Assembly: GCA_023897205.1 (NCBI GenBank)
Contig: JAHWDD010000006.1
Span: 3,472,001 to 3,536,000 of the forward strand
Origin: Exophiala sp. HKRS030
Taxonomy: Eukaryota; Ascomycota; Eurotiomycetes; Chaetothyriales; Herpotrichiellaceae
DNA: 64,000 nucleotides
Direction: 5' to 3'
Shown: positions 12,051 through 24,488 of the stretch, one piece after another
How positions within the stretch are numbered: position 1 is the first letter of the stretch
How the letters are laid out: the number at the start of each line of letters is the position of its first letter
Position numbers and translations under genes: made by a program
Notes under the pieces: generated by a model
Told to the model about the DNA's origin: nothing
Seen by the model: only the letters and a program-made list of their open reading frames with translations
Database searches by the model: none

Positions 12051-15000
12051 ATGGCGGAAGTCTACGTCTTCGGCGATCAAACGGCCGACGTACGGTCGTT
12101 CTTCACCAAGGTCTTCTCGAGGAAGGACGATGTTTTACTGCAATCATTCCTCGAGAGAGTTGGCGAAGCCATCAGAACCGAAAACAAATACAGAACCCAT
12201 CCTTCAAAAGCAGTCCCTAATTTCACCACTATCCAAGAATTGGTCGATCGTTATTTCAGACAAGAGGCAAAGGATGCCGCTATTGAGAGTGCTTTAGTTT
12301 CCATCGCTCAGTTCACTCATTTCATCGGGTATGTTTTGAATGCTTCTCTTCTGACAGCCCCTGAATCCAGTCACAACATGTACTGACGCGTTTACAATAG
12401 TGCCTTCGAGGAGAGAGTACCATCATATATTCAACCTAATGCAGATGTAAAATTAGTTGGTCTGTGCACTGGTCTGCTCACAGCAGCTGCCATCGCATCG
12501 GCTGACTCGCTGACCGCCCTCATTCCCTTGCCATTGAGGCCGTTCGAATCGCCTTCAGAGCCGGTGCTCACGTCGGTCGAGTTGCTCAGCAAATTGAAGG
12601 AGATTCCAAGTCACAGTCGTGGTCCACCATAGTCGCCGCAGATGAAAAGTCGGCACAAGCGGCGCTGGATGCTTTCCACCAGGAGAAGGGCACATCTCCT
12701 ACCAACAAACTGTGGATCAGTGCTTCCTCTGCCAGCTCCGTGACTATCAGTGGCCCTCCCTCCACAAAATCTAGTCTCTTCGAAGATTCAGAATTCTATC
12801 GAACGCACAAGAACGTCTCTGTACCAATATTCGCTCCATACCATGCATCTCACCTACATTCGCAATCTGACTTGAACAAAATCCTCCGGCCACAGACGAA
12901 AGCCATCTTTGAGCACGCACCAGCTCGCTTCCCTGTCTGCTCCAGTGTCACTGGAAAGCCCTTCGTCGGCAAGAACGGATATGAATTGCTCCAGGAAGCT
13001 CTGAAAGAAGTCATTATCGACCCCTTCCGTTGGGACAAGGTGCTCAAATACACCGCTTCGAGCAAAGCATCCGAGGCCAAGGTTTTCGCCGTCGGTGTGA
13101 CCAATCTGGCCAGCAGCGTCGTCTCGGCCTTGAAGGCTTCTATTCCTAAGGTCAGCCTGGAGGATGCTTCTCACTGGAACGTTGTTGCACCCGCAGGTAC
13201 TCAGCATTCTAAGCGGGAGGCCGACATTGCCATCGTCGGCTACTCTGGGCGTTTCCCAGACGCTGCCGATAACGAGCTGTTCTGGCAGCTTATGGAGAAG
13301 GGACTTGATGTTCACCGACCAGTTCCACCTGACAGGTTTCCCGTTGACTCGCATGTCGACCCTACCTCTAAGAAGAAGAACACATCACACACCCCCTTCG
13401 GAAACTTCATCGAGCGCCCTGGATTGTTTGATGCTCGTTTCTTCAACATGTCGCCTCGAGAAGCCGCTCAAACTGATCCCATGCAACGTCTTGTGTTGGC
13501 CACCAGCTACGAAGCTATGGAAATGGGTGGCATCGTCCCTGGCAGAACTCCATCCACCAAACACGACAGAATTGGTACCTTCTATGGTCAGACGTCCGAC
13601 GATTGGCGTGAGGTCAATGCCGCGCAGGATATTGATACATATTTCATTTCCGGCGGCGTACGAGCTTTTGGTCCTGGTCGTATCAACTACTTTTTCAAGT
13701 TCAGCGGTCCCAGTTTCTCCGTTGACACCGCTTGCTCGTCCAGCTTTGCCGCCATTAACGTCGCGATTACTTCTCTCCGTGCTGGCGAATGCGACACTGC
13801 CTTCACCGGTGGTGCCAATGTCCTTACAAACTCGGATATTTTCTCTGGTCTAAGCAGAGGTCATTTCCTCTCCAGAACCGGTTCTTGCAAAACTTGGGAT
13901 AATGACGCAGATGGCTATTGCCGTGGTGACGGTGTCTGCACCGTTATCATGAAGCGAATGGAGGATGCCGTCGCCGACCGTGATCCCATTCTGGGTGTCA
14001 TTCGTGGCATTGGAACCAACCACTCGGCGGAAGCTGTGTCTATTACCCATCCTTGTGCAGAGAACCAGTCATTCCTCTTTGACAAAGTGCTCAAGGAATG
14101 CAACGTTCATTGTAACGATGTAAACTACGTTGAAATGCACGGCACTGGTACTCAAGCCGGTGATGGCATTGAAATGGAATCGGTCAGTTCGGTGTTTGCT
14201 CCTCGAACTCCTCGACGTCGGCCAGATCAACCTCTGTACGTCGGCGCAGTCAAATCAAACATCGGCCACGGTGAAGCTGTCTCTGGTGTTTGTGCGTTGA
14301 TCAAAGTCATTCTCATGTTGCAAAAGAGCAAGATTCCTCCCCATACCGGTATCAAGAAGCAGATCAACAAGAACTTCGCTCCTGATCTTAAGGACCGCAA
14401 TGTAAACATTGCATTCCAGACAACACCTTTCCTCAGACCTGCAGGTGGAAAACGCACAGTCTTCATAAACAACTTCAGTGCCGCAGGTGGAAACACGGCC
14501 ATGCTTCTTCAAGATGGACCTGAGGTTTCACTTCAGCCCACAGTTGATCCACGATCAACACAGGTGGTGACGGTGTCTGCGAAGTCTTTGGGCGCGTTCA
14601 AGAAGACGCTCTCCAAGTATGAGGACTACCTCAACACTCATCCCAATGTCGGGCTTACAGATCTTGCTTACACATTGACTGCACGACGACAACACTACAA
14701 CTACAGAGGTGCATTTCCTGTGCAATCTATCGCACAACTGCAGTCTTCTCTGAAAACATTCCAGGAGCAGACTCATAACCCAATTCCACTTGCAACACCG
14801 CAAATTGCAATGGCCTTCACTGGACAGGGTTCACAGTACACTGCCATGGGCAAGAAGCTCTTTGAGACCTCGAAGCAATTCAGAGGTGACATCGAGGAGT
14901 TCAACGAGATCGCTCTGCGCCTGGGTCTACCATCCATTCTACCCTTGATTGATGGTTCCGTGGAGGTTCAGCATTTACCTCCTACAGTGGTGCAACTGGG

Positions 15001-18000
15001 AATGTGCTGTATCCAGATTGCTCTCACCCGTCTTTGGGCAACATGGGGCATTACTCCTAGTGTTGTCATTGGTCACTCCTTGGGTGAGTATGCTGCGCTT
15101 CAAGCTGCCGGCGTTCTCTCTGTCGCAGATACAATCTACTTGGTAGGCATGCGAGCTCAATTGCTCGAGCGAAAATGCACAGCAGGTACCCATGCCATGC
15201 TTGCTGTCCGTTCGCCCGTTGCCGGCCTGCAGGATGTGATTGCCAACAGCAATGGCAAGATCGAAATTGCATGCATCAATGGTGTTTCTGACACCGTTCT
15301 GTCTGGAACCATGGGCGACATCGACGTAGTTGCACAGAAACTCGCCGACGCTGGACAAAAATGCACCAAGCTCAAGCTCCCCTTTGCATTCCACTCGTCT
15401 CAAGTTGATCCCATTCTGTCGGAGTTCGAGAAGTTGGCCTCCTCGATCAAATACCATCCACCAAGAGTTCCAGTCATTTCACCTCTTCTGAGCGATGTTG
15501 TCAGCGTTGGCGGTGTTTTCGACGCTTTCTACCTCAGCCGACACTGTCGGAAGACTGTTGACTTTGTCGGTGGTCTATCTGCTGGTATGTCCACGGCAAC
15601 TATCAGTGATACTTCCCTATGGTTGGAGGTCGGCGGACATCCTCTATGTGCAAGCATGATCAAATCTTGCCTCTCCGCTCCCACTTTGCCTACAATGCGA
15701 CGCGACGATGACCCATGGAAAATCATCTCCACCTCGCTCGCCGGATTGTATACATCTGGCAAAGCTATCAACTGGGATGCTTTCCACAAGGAGAACGAAT
15801 CTCTTCGAGTTCTGAATGACCTTCCGTTCTATGGCTACGACGAGAAGAACTACTGGCTTCAGTATAGCGGTGACTGGCTTCTTCACAAGGGAGATTATCC
15901 GAAAGTTGCCCCGGCTGCCCAAATTGCCGCTGCCCCAGCTGCGCCAGCACAGCCCAGGAAATACCTCTCGACCAGTGTGCAAGGAATCATTTCCGAAGTC
16001 GTCAAAGGCAATACACTGACAATCGTGGCGGAATCCGACTTTGCTCATCCAAAGCTGTTCCCGGTCATTGCAGGTCATCTGATCAATGGCAATGGCATGT
16101 GTCCTTCGACACTCTACGCTGATATTGCCTACACCCTCATCGACTACGGTGTAAATGTTCTCAGACCGGGCCAAAAGGTGCACATCAACATTGGATCCAT
16201 GGAAAACCCCAATGCACTTCTACTGAAGAATGTCAAGGTTCCGGAATCCCAGGTATTCACCATCACGGTCAAGATCGATCTCGATGCTGCTAAAGCAGAT
16301 TTCCGCGTTCATACTCTCCGAAGCAACAAGGAGGTCACTCACGCCCAGAGTGTCATCACCTTCGAAGATCCTGCTGCTTGGAAGGCAGAATGGGCCAAAA
16401 CCTCGTATTTGATCCAGTCCAGAATTGAGCTCCTCAAGCACAAGATGGAAAATGGAGAAGCTGACAAAGTCAGCACCAAGATGGCCTACAAGCTATTCTC
16501 TGCCCTTGTTGACTACTCTGATGTGTACCAAGGCATGCAGAGTGTGGTGTTCGATGGTCCAGAATTCGAAGCCACCAGCAATATCAGATTCAAGGCCGGC
16601 CCTAACGATGGGGACTTCCACTTCAATCCTTACCTCCTCGACAGTGCTTGCCATCTTTCCGGCTTCACTGTCAACGCTACTGTCAATCCACAGGACGAGT
16701 GCTACATCAGTCATGGATGGAGTTCAATCCGTTTCTTGGAGCCTCTCAAGCACGACAAACCCTACCACGCCTATGTCAAGATGCAACCCGTGCCTGGTAG
16801 CAAGATGAGACAGGGTGATGTTTACGTCTTCAACGAAAACAAAGAAGTTGTTGGCGTTGGAGGTGGCATCCGATTCCAATGCATTCCTCGCAAAGTCATG
16901 GGTGTGCTCGTCCCTCCTCCCAAATCATCTGGTACAGCGGCACCGGCCCCTGTATCCCAGCCCATCGCAACCAAGGCTGCAACATCGGCTCCAGCACCTG
17001 TGGCCCGTGCTCCAGTTCAGGCGGCTGCACCAGCACCCAAAGCTCCCAAGCCAAAGAAGGCGCCAAAAGCCCCAAGGTTAAGGCCCCGTCGCATCCAAGG
17101 CTTCCAGTGGAAGCTTGGTCGCCAAAGCGTTTGATATTATCGCCAAAGAAATCGATGTCGAACAGGCTGAGCTCAACGATGACATCCAATGGGCAGACAT
17201 GGGCGTCGACAGTTTGATGTCTCTCACTATCTCAGGCAAGTTCCGTGAAGACCTCGACCTTGAGGTGGAGAGCACTTTGTTCACAGACTACGCCTCTGTG
17301 GGAGCACTGCGCAAGCATCTTAGTGGACTCTCTCCTGCGGACATCGGCGGTGGCGATAACAGCTCTGTTGAATCCACCGACTCTGACTCAGAGAGTGATG
17401 AAGAATCTGTCGAATCCGGTATCACTACGCCAGAAACGGAAGACTTCCCCGTCAAGCCTGAACATTCCAAGTCTGCTGCCGTAGAAGCAATCGCTCAGGC
17501 TCCATCTGCTCCTGCTGCGCCCGCTGGAGACATGATCGAGACCATCCGAGTCGTTATTGCTCAAGAGATGGAGATGGACTTGGAAGAAATCACCGAGACC
17601 ACAGATCTTAGCAACCTCGGTATGGACTCGTTGATGGCGCTGACCGTTCTTGGAAAGCTTAGGGAGGAGCATGAGATTGATCTTGATCCTACTATCCTAG
17701 CGGACAACCCATCTCTCGGACATCTACGAAAAGCCCTGGGCCTCGACAAGCCGAAGCCAAAGGCTGCTCCAGCTCCAGCTCCGGCTCCAGCTCCCACTGT
17801 TGCCCCAGCCCCTGTCGCGAAGGCACCTGCCCCCACTACCTTTGTCGCGCAGACCGCAGTGATCCCCGCAGCTCCCCCTGTCCAGGTTGTCGTACAAATG
17901 CCTCCTGCTACCTCTGTCCTCCTACAGGGCAATCCCAAAACGGCCACAAAGAATCTTTTCCTCTTCCCTGATGGATCTGGTTCCGCCACATCTTACGTGT

Positions 18001-18761
18001 CCATCCCAGCCATTGATAGCAGGAATCTGGCTGTGTATGGGCTGAACTGTCCCTTCATGAAAGATCCTACAAGCTATACTTGTGGAATTGAGGGTGTGTC
18101 AAAACTATATCTTGAAGAGGTCATGCGCAGACAGCCTATCGGCCCTTACGTCCTCGGTGGTTGGTCCGCTGGTGGAGTTGTGGCATATGAGGTGACACGA
18201 CAGCTTAGCGATTTGGCTAAAATCCATCCCGACAAGAACTTCTATGTGGAGAAGTTGGTACTCATCGACTCGCCATGCCCAATCAGGCTCGAGCCTCTAC
18301 CAGCTCGCCTACATCATTTCTTTGATGAGATAGGCCTCCTCGGAACTGGCACAGGCAAAACACCTAACTGGCTCCTTCCTCATTTCGAGTACAGTATCAA
18401 GGCGTTGACTGCCTACCGCCCAGAACTGAAGTCTACCCATGACTTCAAGGCACCTCCAACATTGCTCATCTGGGCTACTGATGGCGTTTGTGGAGGGCCA
18501 AACGACCCACGCCCTCCTCCTCAGGCTGACGACCCGAAGAGTATGAAGTGGCTGTTGGAGAACCGAACAGACTTTGGACCCAATGGTTGGGACAAGCTCC
18601 TCAGTCCCGAGGTGTGCAAGACTGTTACCATCAAGGGTAACCACTTCACCATGATGAAGCCTCCAGTCGTAAGTACTTTCCCTTTGATCCAATCATGAAC
18701 AAAACTAACATCATCTTAGGCAAAGGGTGTTGGCCAATATATCCGCGAAGCTCTGTTGTAA
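12051..18761 (+). CDS. PKS1: Non-reducing polyketide synthase, SAT-KS-MAT-PT-ACP-ACP-TE (melanin/naphthopyrone type)
   Basis: Three exons (12051-12328, 12401-18668, 18720-18761). With three single-base gaps filled the protein is about 2196 residues, the usual size. SAT: start MAEVYVFGDQTADVR, GLCTG near residue 150. KS: DTACSSS with Cys near 537, EMHGTGT and KSNIGHGE. MAT: GHSLGEYAAL near 984. PT: His in GHLINGNG (~1318) and Asp in YLLDSACH (~1506). Two ACPs with serines in GVDSLM (~1695) and GMDSLM (~1834), joined by Ala/Pro linkers. TE: GWSAGG (~2014), with GNHF holding the likely catalytic His. All catalytic residues are present. Known relatives: PKS1/WdPKS1 (tetrahydroxynaphthalene) and Alb1/wA (YWA1) share this architecture, and in them the TE domain releases the chain by Claisen cyclisation or deacylation. 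A pigment precursor is the best inference. The frame breaks near 12530 and at 17070-17087 are treated as deletions in the assembly; if real, the gene would be dead. Confidence 0.93.
12530..12530 (+). other. Probable single-base deletion in the PKS SAT domain
   Basis: Exon 2 reads GLCTG...SLTALIPL in one frame, then the SAT domain continues as AIEAVRIAFRAGAHVGR in another. One added G (CTTGG instead of CTTG) restores ALIPLAIEAVRIAFRAG. Without it the frame stops near 12630. Confidence 0.8.
17070..17087 (+). other. Two probable single-base deletions in the PKS linker before ACP1
   Basis: The main frame drifts into a stop at 17132-17134, while ACP1 (AKAFDIIAKEIDVEQ) lies two frame steps away. 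Adding one C to CCCC at 17070-17073 and one to CCCC at 17084-17087 gives KAPKVKAPVASKASSGSLVA leading into ACP1. A 25-37-base intron is too short and lacks a branch site. A single one-base insertion would also restore the frame but fits the pattern less well. Confidence 0.7.
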
Positions 18762-21734
18762 AGCAGCTGTCTTCGGTCATGAACACAACCGTCCAGTTTG
18801 TCACGCACAGGCGTATCTGAAATAGAGTGTATGGGAATAAAGGTGGAATATAGAGTTTTGAATTTTTACGATCAATTGCAGCCAAACCCCCTGTTGTACA
18901 TCGGAAGGTTTCTGAAGCGTTCCGTTCATGGTTTTGTCTACTGGGCATTTACAGAAGCGTTTCTGGCTACACAAGTTGGAACTCTTTTCAAGTTTTCCAA
19001 CGAGTTGTTGTCTAGGTCTGAGAAGATGGCGTTTGATTTGGGCCTCTTGGAGAGGCTTTTCCGTCAAGGATAGCATTGGTTTTGCTCCTCAAGGGGCTGT
19101 TTATAACCAAGGAAACCTCTGAATGTTATTGATAGCTATATTTTACTTGACTATTAATACATCACCATTGAATCAACTCTTGAGTCCTTGATCTTTGAAA
19201 ATAAATAGAGCAGTAACAGGCTTTCGACCCTTCCGAATTTTGAGATGAAACAATCGTAAATGCAAGAAAAACGGTGTTATTCAAATGCTGTCATATTCGT
19301 TTGGTAACGAATGCCTACGAATGGTTTTCTTCTGCCCGATAGGCAATAGTTTTTGACATACAAGGTTGACGATCACTATTTCACAATCGAGTCTGCCGAA
19401 AATTACATCGATGAACCCTCCATCCAAGATTCAAGAGCCTGGTAGTCTAATTAGCATGCTAATCATAACCAGTGAGTCTCGTCCTGGACGGATAATCCTA
19501 TCAAGCGTCAGAGTTATCATGGTCATGCCGACGATCGTCATCATCCCCCAAGACTTTTTTGTGTCCTGCATGTCTCACTCTTGCATAGCTTTTCCGTCGC
19601 GTAGCGTGTGGGCGACTCTCGAGCTTCCACTTGCCGGTCAACGACTAATTACAACACCACCGGGATTGGTACCTATTATAACATCGACCACACTAACGGA
19701 GCAGTGTGCCGTCGGCCATGCTGCTTACTTGGCCTTGCTGCGGGTCCCGAACAGCATTCGCCCTATCCTGCTTGTAAGGCTGCATTGCATTAGTTCCGGG
19801 GTTCTTCTTGGGAACTGTTTGATCCCATTTGTGAAATCATCCGGTGTACACATGCAAGTCCAATAGCTACCCGCTGACAATTGAGGCTACTTCAAGTCAT
19901 GTTCCTCCTTTCTGCATTGCCCCGAAGGGTACTACGTATTGTGCCATCTGTTGGTTCCTGCCGAACGGACAATGTACCGTTGATCTTGCACCGTTCGTAT
20001 TCCCTTGTATCCGTCGTATGCTTGGCTTGTTTCTTGGTTTTTCTCAGGGTCGTATGTAACTTACATTGACGCACAGCCACTCCAGAGACAACAAGTGCGT
20101 CGAGGGTCATGCACTTGGTTTCGGAGAGGAATGAAAAGTATTGTAAAATTCAAATCCCTCCCTAGTGGCTACTGGTGACTGACTTTCGAGGTCTGACAAT
20201 ACAACGCTAAGGATGAGGGACGGACGGCAGCTACTGTTGGTGCAGCTGAAAAAGGCCTTCGATGAAGCTCGTCCACACCATCAGGTTGTTAGGCTGTGGA
20301 TATCTTTCGTCCATTGTTCGCAAAGAAGTGGGTTGCTCCCGATTAAATCATGACTGACTTTGGTCGTCATCTCGACACAGCATTGACACTACCAAGAAAA
20401 ATCAAAATGCTGAGATGCTCTCCATTATCACGCGTACGCAACAACCACATCTTCACCTGTTAAGATTCATTCAACTGTCTGAGAACAATCCAAAATCAGC
20501 CGTCAAATCTGTCAAATGTAAGGAAATATCGTATTGTCCCTGGCCGTCGTTACAAATTACCGATTCTTGCTTGTGCGCGCAAAATTGCCCCAGAGTCTGT
20601 CAACCCTAACTACCCAAGTCTCTGTCCCGTGTCAAGGGCCTAAACCGCCAACTCTAAATCTCAAACTATTGACGGCAAGTGACGGGATTCTGGAAAGCAT
20701 GAGGATTTTGTTCGATATTCTGGGTCCTGCATCATGTCATTCGAGGTGGAAAGTACTATGGTCAGACCCTCAGCGTTGCAAAACATCGTCTCTGGCGCAT
20801 GGATTTTACGTTGGCCTGTCTTTGTCATTGTTGCTCCCATTTGACATTTCCACACGAGAACGTTCCTGTTTTGCTCATTACTGGGTTCGTGCGCGGGCGT
20901 CTGTCTCTTTGGATAGTCGCCATGCCGGAACCTGGATCGAGAAATCATTCTCATCATACAGGAAGCTCTCCAGAAGAGTAAGAAGTTAATTACGTAAGTA
21001 TAGCGGCGCACCTATAAGCCCTCGTATACGACGTCGGGCACGCCCTGTGCATGAAGAGCGCCAGAGTAAGACTCGGTTGAAAGGCAATCGATTCAAGGTT
21101 CAGATGTCTGAGCTTCCAAGATCTCAAATCACCTGATGGAATCAACGATGACCCACGATCAATGCGTCTGTCACTCAAGATGGAATTTCCCGTCAATACG
21201 AGATTATGGGGTGCGTGCATGAACACGTTGACTGAAAACTTAACCTTGTCGTGCATGCCTCCGCAGGGGATCGCTCAGACACTCTAACGCAATCTTTGTC
21301 AAAATTGCCTGCTTCAAGCAAGTGTTGTTGAGCGAGGTTGGTCAGAGCGAAACTTTGAATCTTTGGTCTCTGCAGCGAAACAGCATATCGGTTATTCACC
21401 CCGAATTGGCTGTGGTAAGTTTGATGGTTTTTGTGTAGCGGCGAGAATACTGCCCTTTGGGTTTTCAAAATTACATGATTTTTGTTTACTTGGTTTTGAA
21501 GTTTGAGCGTTTTGACGAGCTTCTCAACGAGCTACGAAGTTGTGTAATACCATACGATCGAAGCAGGCGTTTATTATGACTCGTCCAGCATAAAGTCACG
21601 CAAGTGAGGGCTACGGTTGATAATCGTGTAAAATCGAAAAGTCCTCGATATACCAATAATCATTAAGGGTCGTACACTAATCTCCAACTAGGAGGATGTT
21701 GTATATTTGCCAACGTTCAATACTTTCCACCCGA
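18762..21734. other. Intergenic region between convergent PKS and dehydrogenase
   Basis: No frame here looks like a known protein. The two longest plus-strand frames (166 codons at 19366, 151 codons at 20534) have no conserved motif and an erratic composition. AT-rich sequence at 19120-19260 could hold the PKS 3' end. No RNA gene seen. Confidence 0.4.
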
Positions 21735-23095
21735 TCATGCAGTACCCCATTCGGTCAACTGTGGTGTTCCTGGTGCAGGGGGCGCGCTGAACTTGGTTTG
21801 GACGAAGACTTTTTGCATACCCTTTTCTCGTGCGTCGAATCTCTTGTACAATTCCTCCATCTCCTCCAACTTGACACGATGTGACAACATGTGTCTTGAG
21901 TCCAGCGATCCATCTTCGAGCTTCTTCAGCAGATCTTCCCAGTACAGATGCACTGGAGCTTGGCCGTTGCCGATGAGTCGAATGCCTCGCTCCATCAGAC
22001 TGCCAATGTTGAAGTGATTCGTGAAGCCGACATAAACGCCGGTGATACCGCATCGACCGAAGTTCTTCACACTGGTGATCATCTCGTTGACGATTTCTGA
22101 AGTATCGGTTTCCGCGCCGAGGAGGATCTCGAAATAGTGAGCCCAGCCCTTGGCATACTCGCCGGCTGCGCATTCAAGTGCGACATCAGGTCCGCCGTGC
22201 TCCATTTTCTTCAACGTCGATGTGATGCTCTCGCCTTTAGCCAGGTCTGTGTAATTGATGGTCTCGACCTTGGGCAGCTTAGACTTGACATAATCCAATC
22301 GCCAGGCGGCAGCACCACCGTCAATGATGATGACCCGCCTTGCGCCGTTCATGAAACTCATTTCAGCACACATTTGGCCAATAGGTCCCGCTCCCCAGAT
22401 GGCTACGACATCGCCTTCCTTGACACCAGTGTCGACGACGCAGTTCCAGCTTGTGCTAAGCACATCGCTCAGATACAAAGCTTGCTCATCGGGCACCTTG
22501 TCGGGATTTTGAGAAGGTTGACGTCGCCATAAGCCACGCGCACAAACTCGGCCTGGCCACCGGCATATCCACCTGTGAAATGCGAGTATCCCAACATGCC
22601 TGCGGTGCGACCGCCGTACATGGCATTCTCAATGGTATTGTCATTCGTCCGCTCACACTGACTGCTTAGCTTTTTCTTGCAATACATGCATTCTCCACAA
22701 GCGATTTGAAAACTGCAGACAACACGGTCGCCTGGCTTGACTTTTGAGATTCTAGGCCCGACACTGTCGACGATACCGCAGAATTCGTGGCCGAGAATAT
22801 CGCCTTTTTGCATTTCGATCACAGTGCCATGGTAGAGATGGAGGTCTGAGCCACAGATTGTAGAGCCTGTGACTTTGACGATGACGTCGGTATCTTCTAT
22901 GCGGGCTGGTTTGAACGTCTCGACGACCTTGACGCTGTTCTTGCCATTCCATATCAAGGCCTTCATCTTTTCACCTGATGGGTCGGCATACTTAGAAGGA
23001 TCTCTTGACGGATTGCTGAGATTTTGTTCCGTGGTTGCATCGCCGGTGTGTCCAATGGCTTGTTCGGCCTTTGCGGCGGCTTGGGAGAGAGCCAT
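21735..23095 (-). CDS. Zinc-dependent alcohol/formaldehyde dehydrogenase, MDR superfamily (frame broken once)
   Basis: About 453 residues, intronless, start MALSQAAAKAEQ at 23095. The N-terminal GroES-like half has the catalytic-zinc ligands in STICGSDLHLYHG and GHEFCG and a structural-zinc cluster CGECMYCKKKLSSQC. The NAD(P)-binding half has AIWGAGPIGQMCAEM and VIIIDGG. The C-terminal part (GRCGITGVYVGFTNHF, KVFVQTKFSAPP) resembles glutathione-independent formaldehyde dehydrogenase-like MDR enzymes. The frame breaks at 22502: LLKIP on one side and DKVPDEQALYLSDVL on the other join when one C is added (plus strand). It is divergent from the P450 with a shared 1.39-kb spacer. Substrate unknown; tailoring of the polyketide or general aldehyde handling are both possible. 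Confidence 0.88.
22502..22502 (-). other. Probable single-base deletion in the dehydrogenase gene
   Basis: On the minus strand ATCCCGACAAGG should read ATCCCGGACAAGG to give KIPDKVPDEQ. As it stands the first frame stops about 10 codons later and the second half starts in another frame. Confidence 0.8.
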
Positions 23096-24488
23096 GGCGT
23101 GCGGGAGAAGTATGAGATGATGATTGAAGTATCAGAAAGAGAAACTTGTGATTTTTGAGTGGTAGTTTCGACCAAAGCTTCAAGATAAAAACCGTTGCGA
23201 CCGTTTATATCTTAATGTCAACACAATTCTAAAGCGATTTGAAGCTTAACCTAAGGTTGATACCATGTTATATCACATCCCATCCGATTCTTCTCATCCG
23301 TCACTCAAATCAAGTGCCGGAAATGTGATGTTTTCATCATGACATCACTGCTGATCATTCGTCAACAAGGATTTTGTGAACATCGAGTCGTCACAACTAC
23401 TCCGTATTTGTCTCTGGCCGAGTGGCCAGTATGTAGCCATCGGCAGGGATGAAATCATTGCCTCGGACGAGACATCCGTGGACTAAACGTTTTGTTCGTT
23501 GTGAAGAGGATAAGATTTATGGAGTTCTTTGTGTCCAACTTCGATCTTTGATCTTTGGAGTTCTAGTTCATATCAACGGGAGGCTAACCGATAAGCCCGA
23601 CGCCAACGTCTGCTGCCGCAGTTCACTCATTAGGGCTAGCTTAGAGATGTCTCGGCTAGTAGCTGCTCGAACTGTGTTCCTGGCATTAGATCGTCGTCCC
23701 TAACTAGAGTGTATAGTAGTGGCATAAAGCACACTTCGGTATACTATGGGTGAGGTATGAAATTCTATACACAGAACTTGTCTCAATATGATCAAGACGA
23801 GGTGATTCTACTGGCCTCACACAGTCGAAGTGTTTAGCAACTTCAGAAATCAACTCAGCGGCTCAGCCTTACCGGGAGATTGAACTCAAATTTCAAGACG
23901 CTTCAGGCTTGGTTTGTTGGGAGCAGATTAGCCGTGCGACCTGTGTTGATAAATCTCCCGTGTAACCTTCTAAATGCAAGCTGCCATTTGGAAAAGCTGA
24001 ACCTCTTACTTCTCGATCCATTGACTTGCATGCAAGCAGAATGTAAAAGTTCCGGGCTCAATAGAGGCAATGGGCCAACATGTGTATCAAGTTGACAAGT
24101 CAGGCCTTCCATTTACGAGGTGGCCAGGATCATTAGAGTCTGATTACACTGTTCTTTGCCCTGTTCGTAAGCCAAGAGCCGTACCCTTCGTTGAGGCGCC
24201 CCAGCCTCAGAGTGTGGACGTCGTAAGCAGATACTCAAACGGCAGAGCATTAGGCACCTCACCAGGAATGGATTCTCACCGCTTTCCCTCCGAGTGGGTT
24301 CATCGTGCTACCCACGAGGAAATAAGCTCGCCCCCATACTTCCCCAGCTAGACATCAATTCCACATATTATAAGATCTTAGATGATATATTCAACGATCG
24401 AAGACTATCAGACCACAGCGACATGAACACTAGCCTTACTGAACTTTGAAATCATAACCAAGTGTCGGTACGAAATTGAATTGCAGGC
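23096..24488. promoter_or_regulatory. Shared divergent upstream region of dehydrogenase and P450
   Basis: The minus-strand dehydrogenase starts at 23095 and the plus-strand P450 at 24489, so this 1.39-kb spacer holds both 5' regions. It contains one TACTCCGTA copy (23398-23406). No protein-like frame was seen. Whether the pair is co-regulated is inference from orientation. Confidence 0.45.

Noticed and set aside
17077..17113. Mini-intron of 25-37 bases before ACP1
   Set aside because: Too short for a fungal spliceosomal intron and without a branch site.
12051..18761. PKS as a pseudogene or as a gene with programmed frameshifts
   Set aside because: All catalytic residues and both introns are intact, the same one-base loss occurs in six other genes, and no slippery-site structure was evident.
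19366..19866. 166-codon plus-strand ORF after the PKS
   Set aside because: No motif, odd composition rich in Ile/Ser/Thr, no splice-linked neighbours; probably chance.
20534..20989. 151-codon plus-strand ORF
   Set aside because: No recognisable domain and no coding-like composition.
23414..23440. tRNA-like GCCGAGTGG sequence (another near 7703)
   Set aside because: No matching acceptor stem, T-loop or B-box sequence at the right distance.
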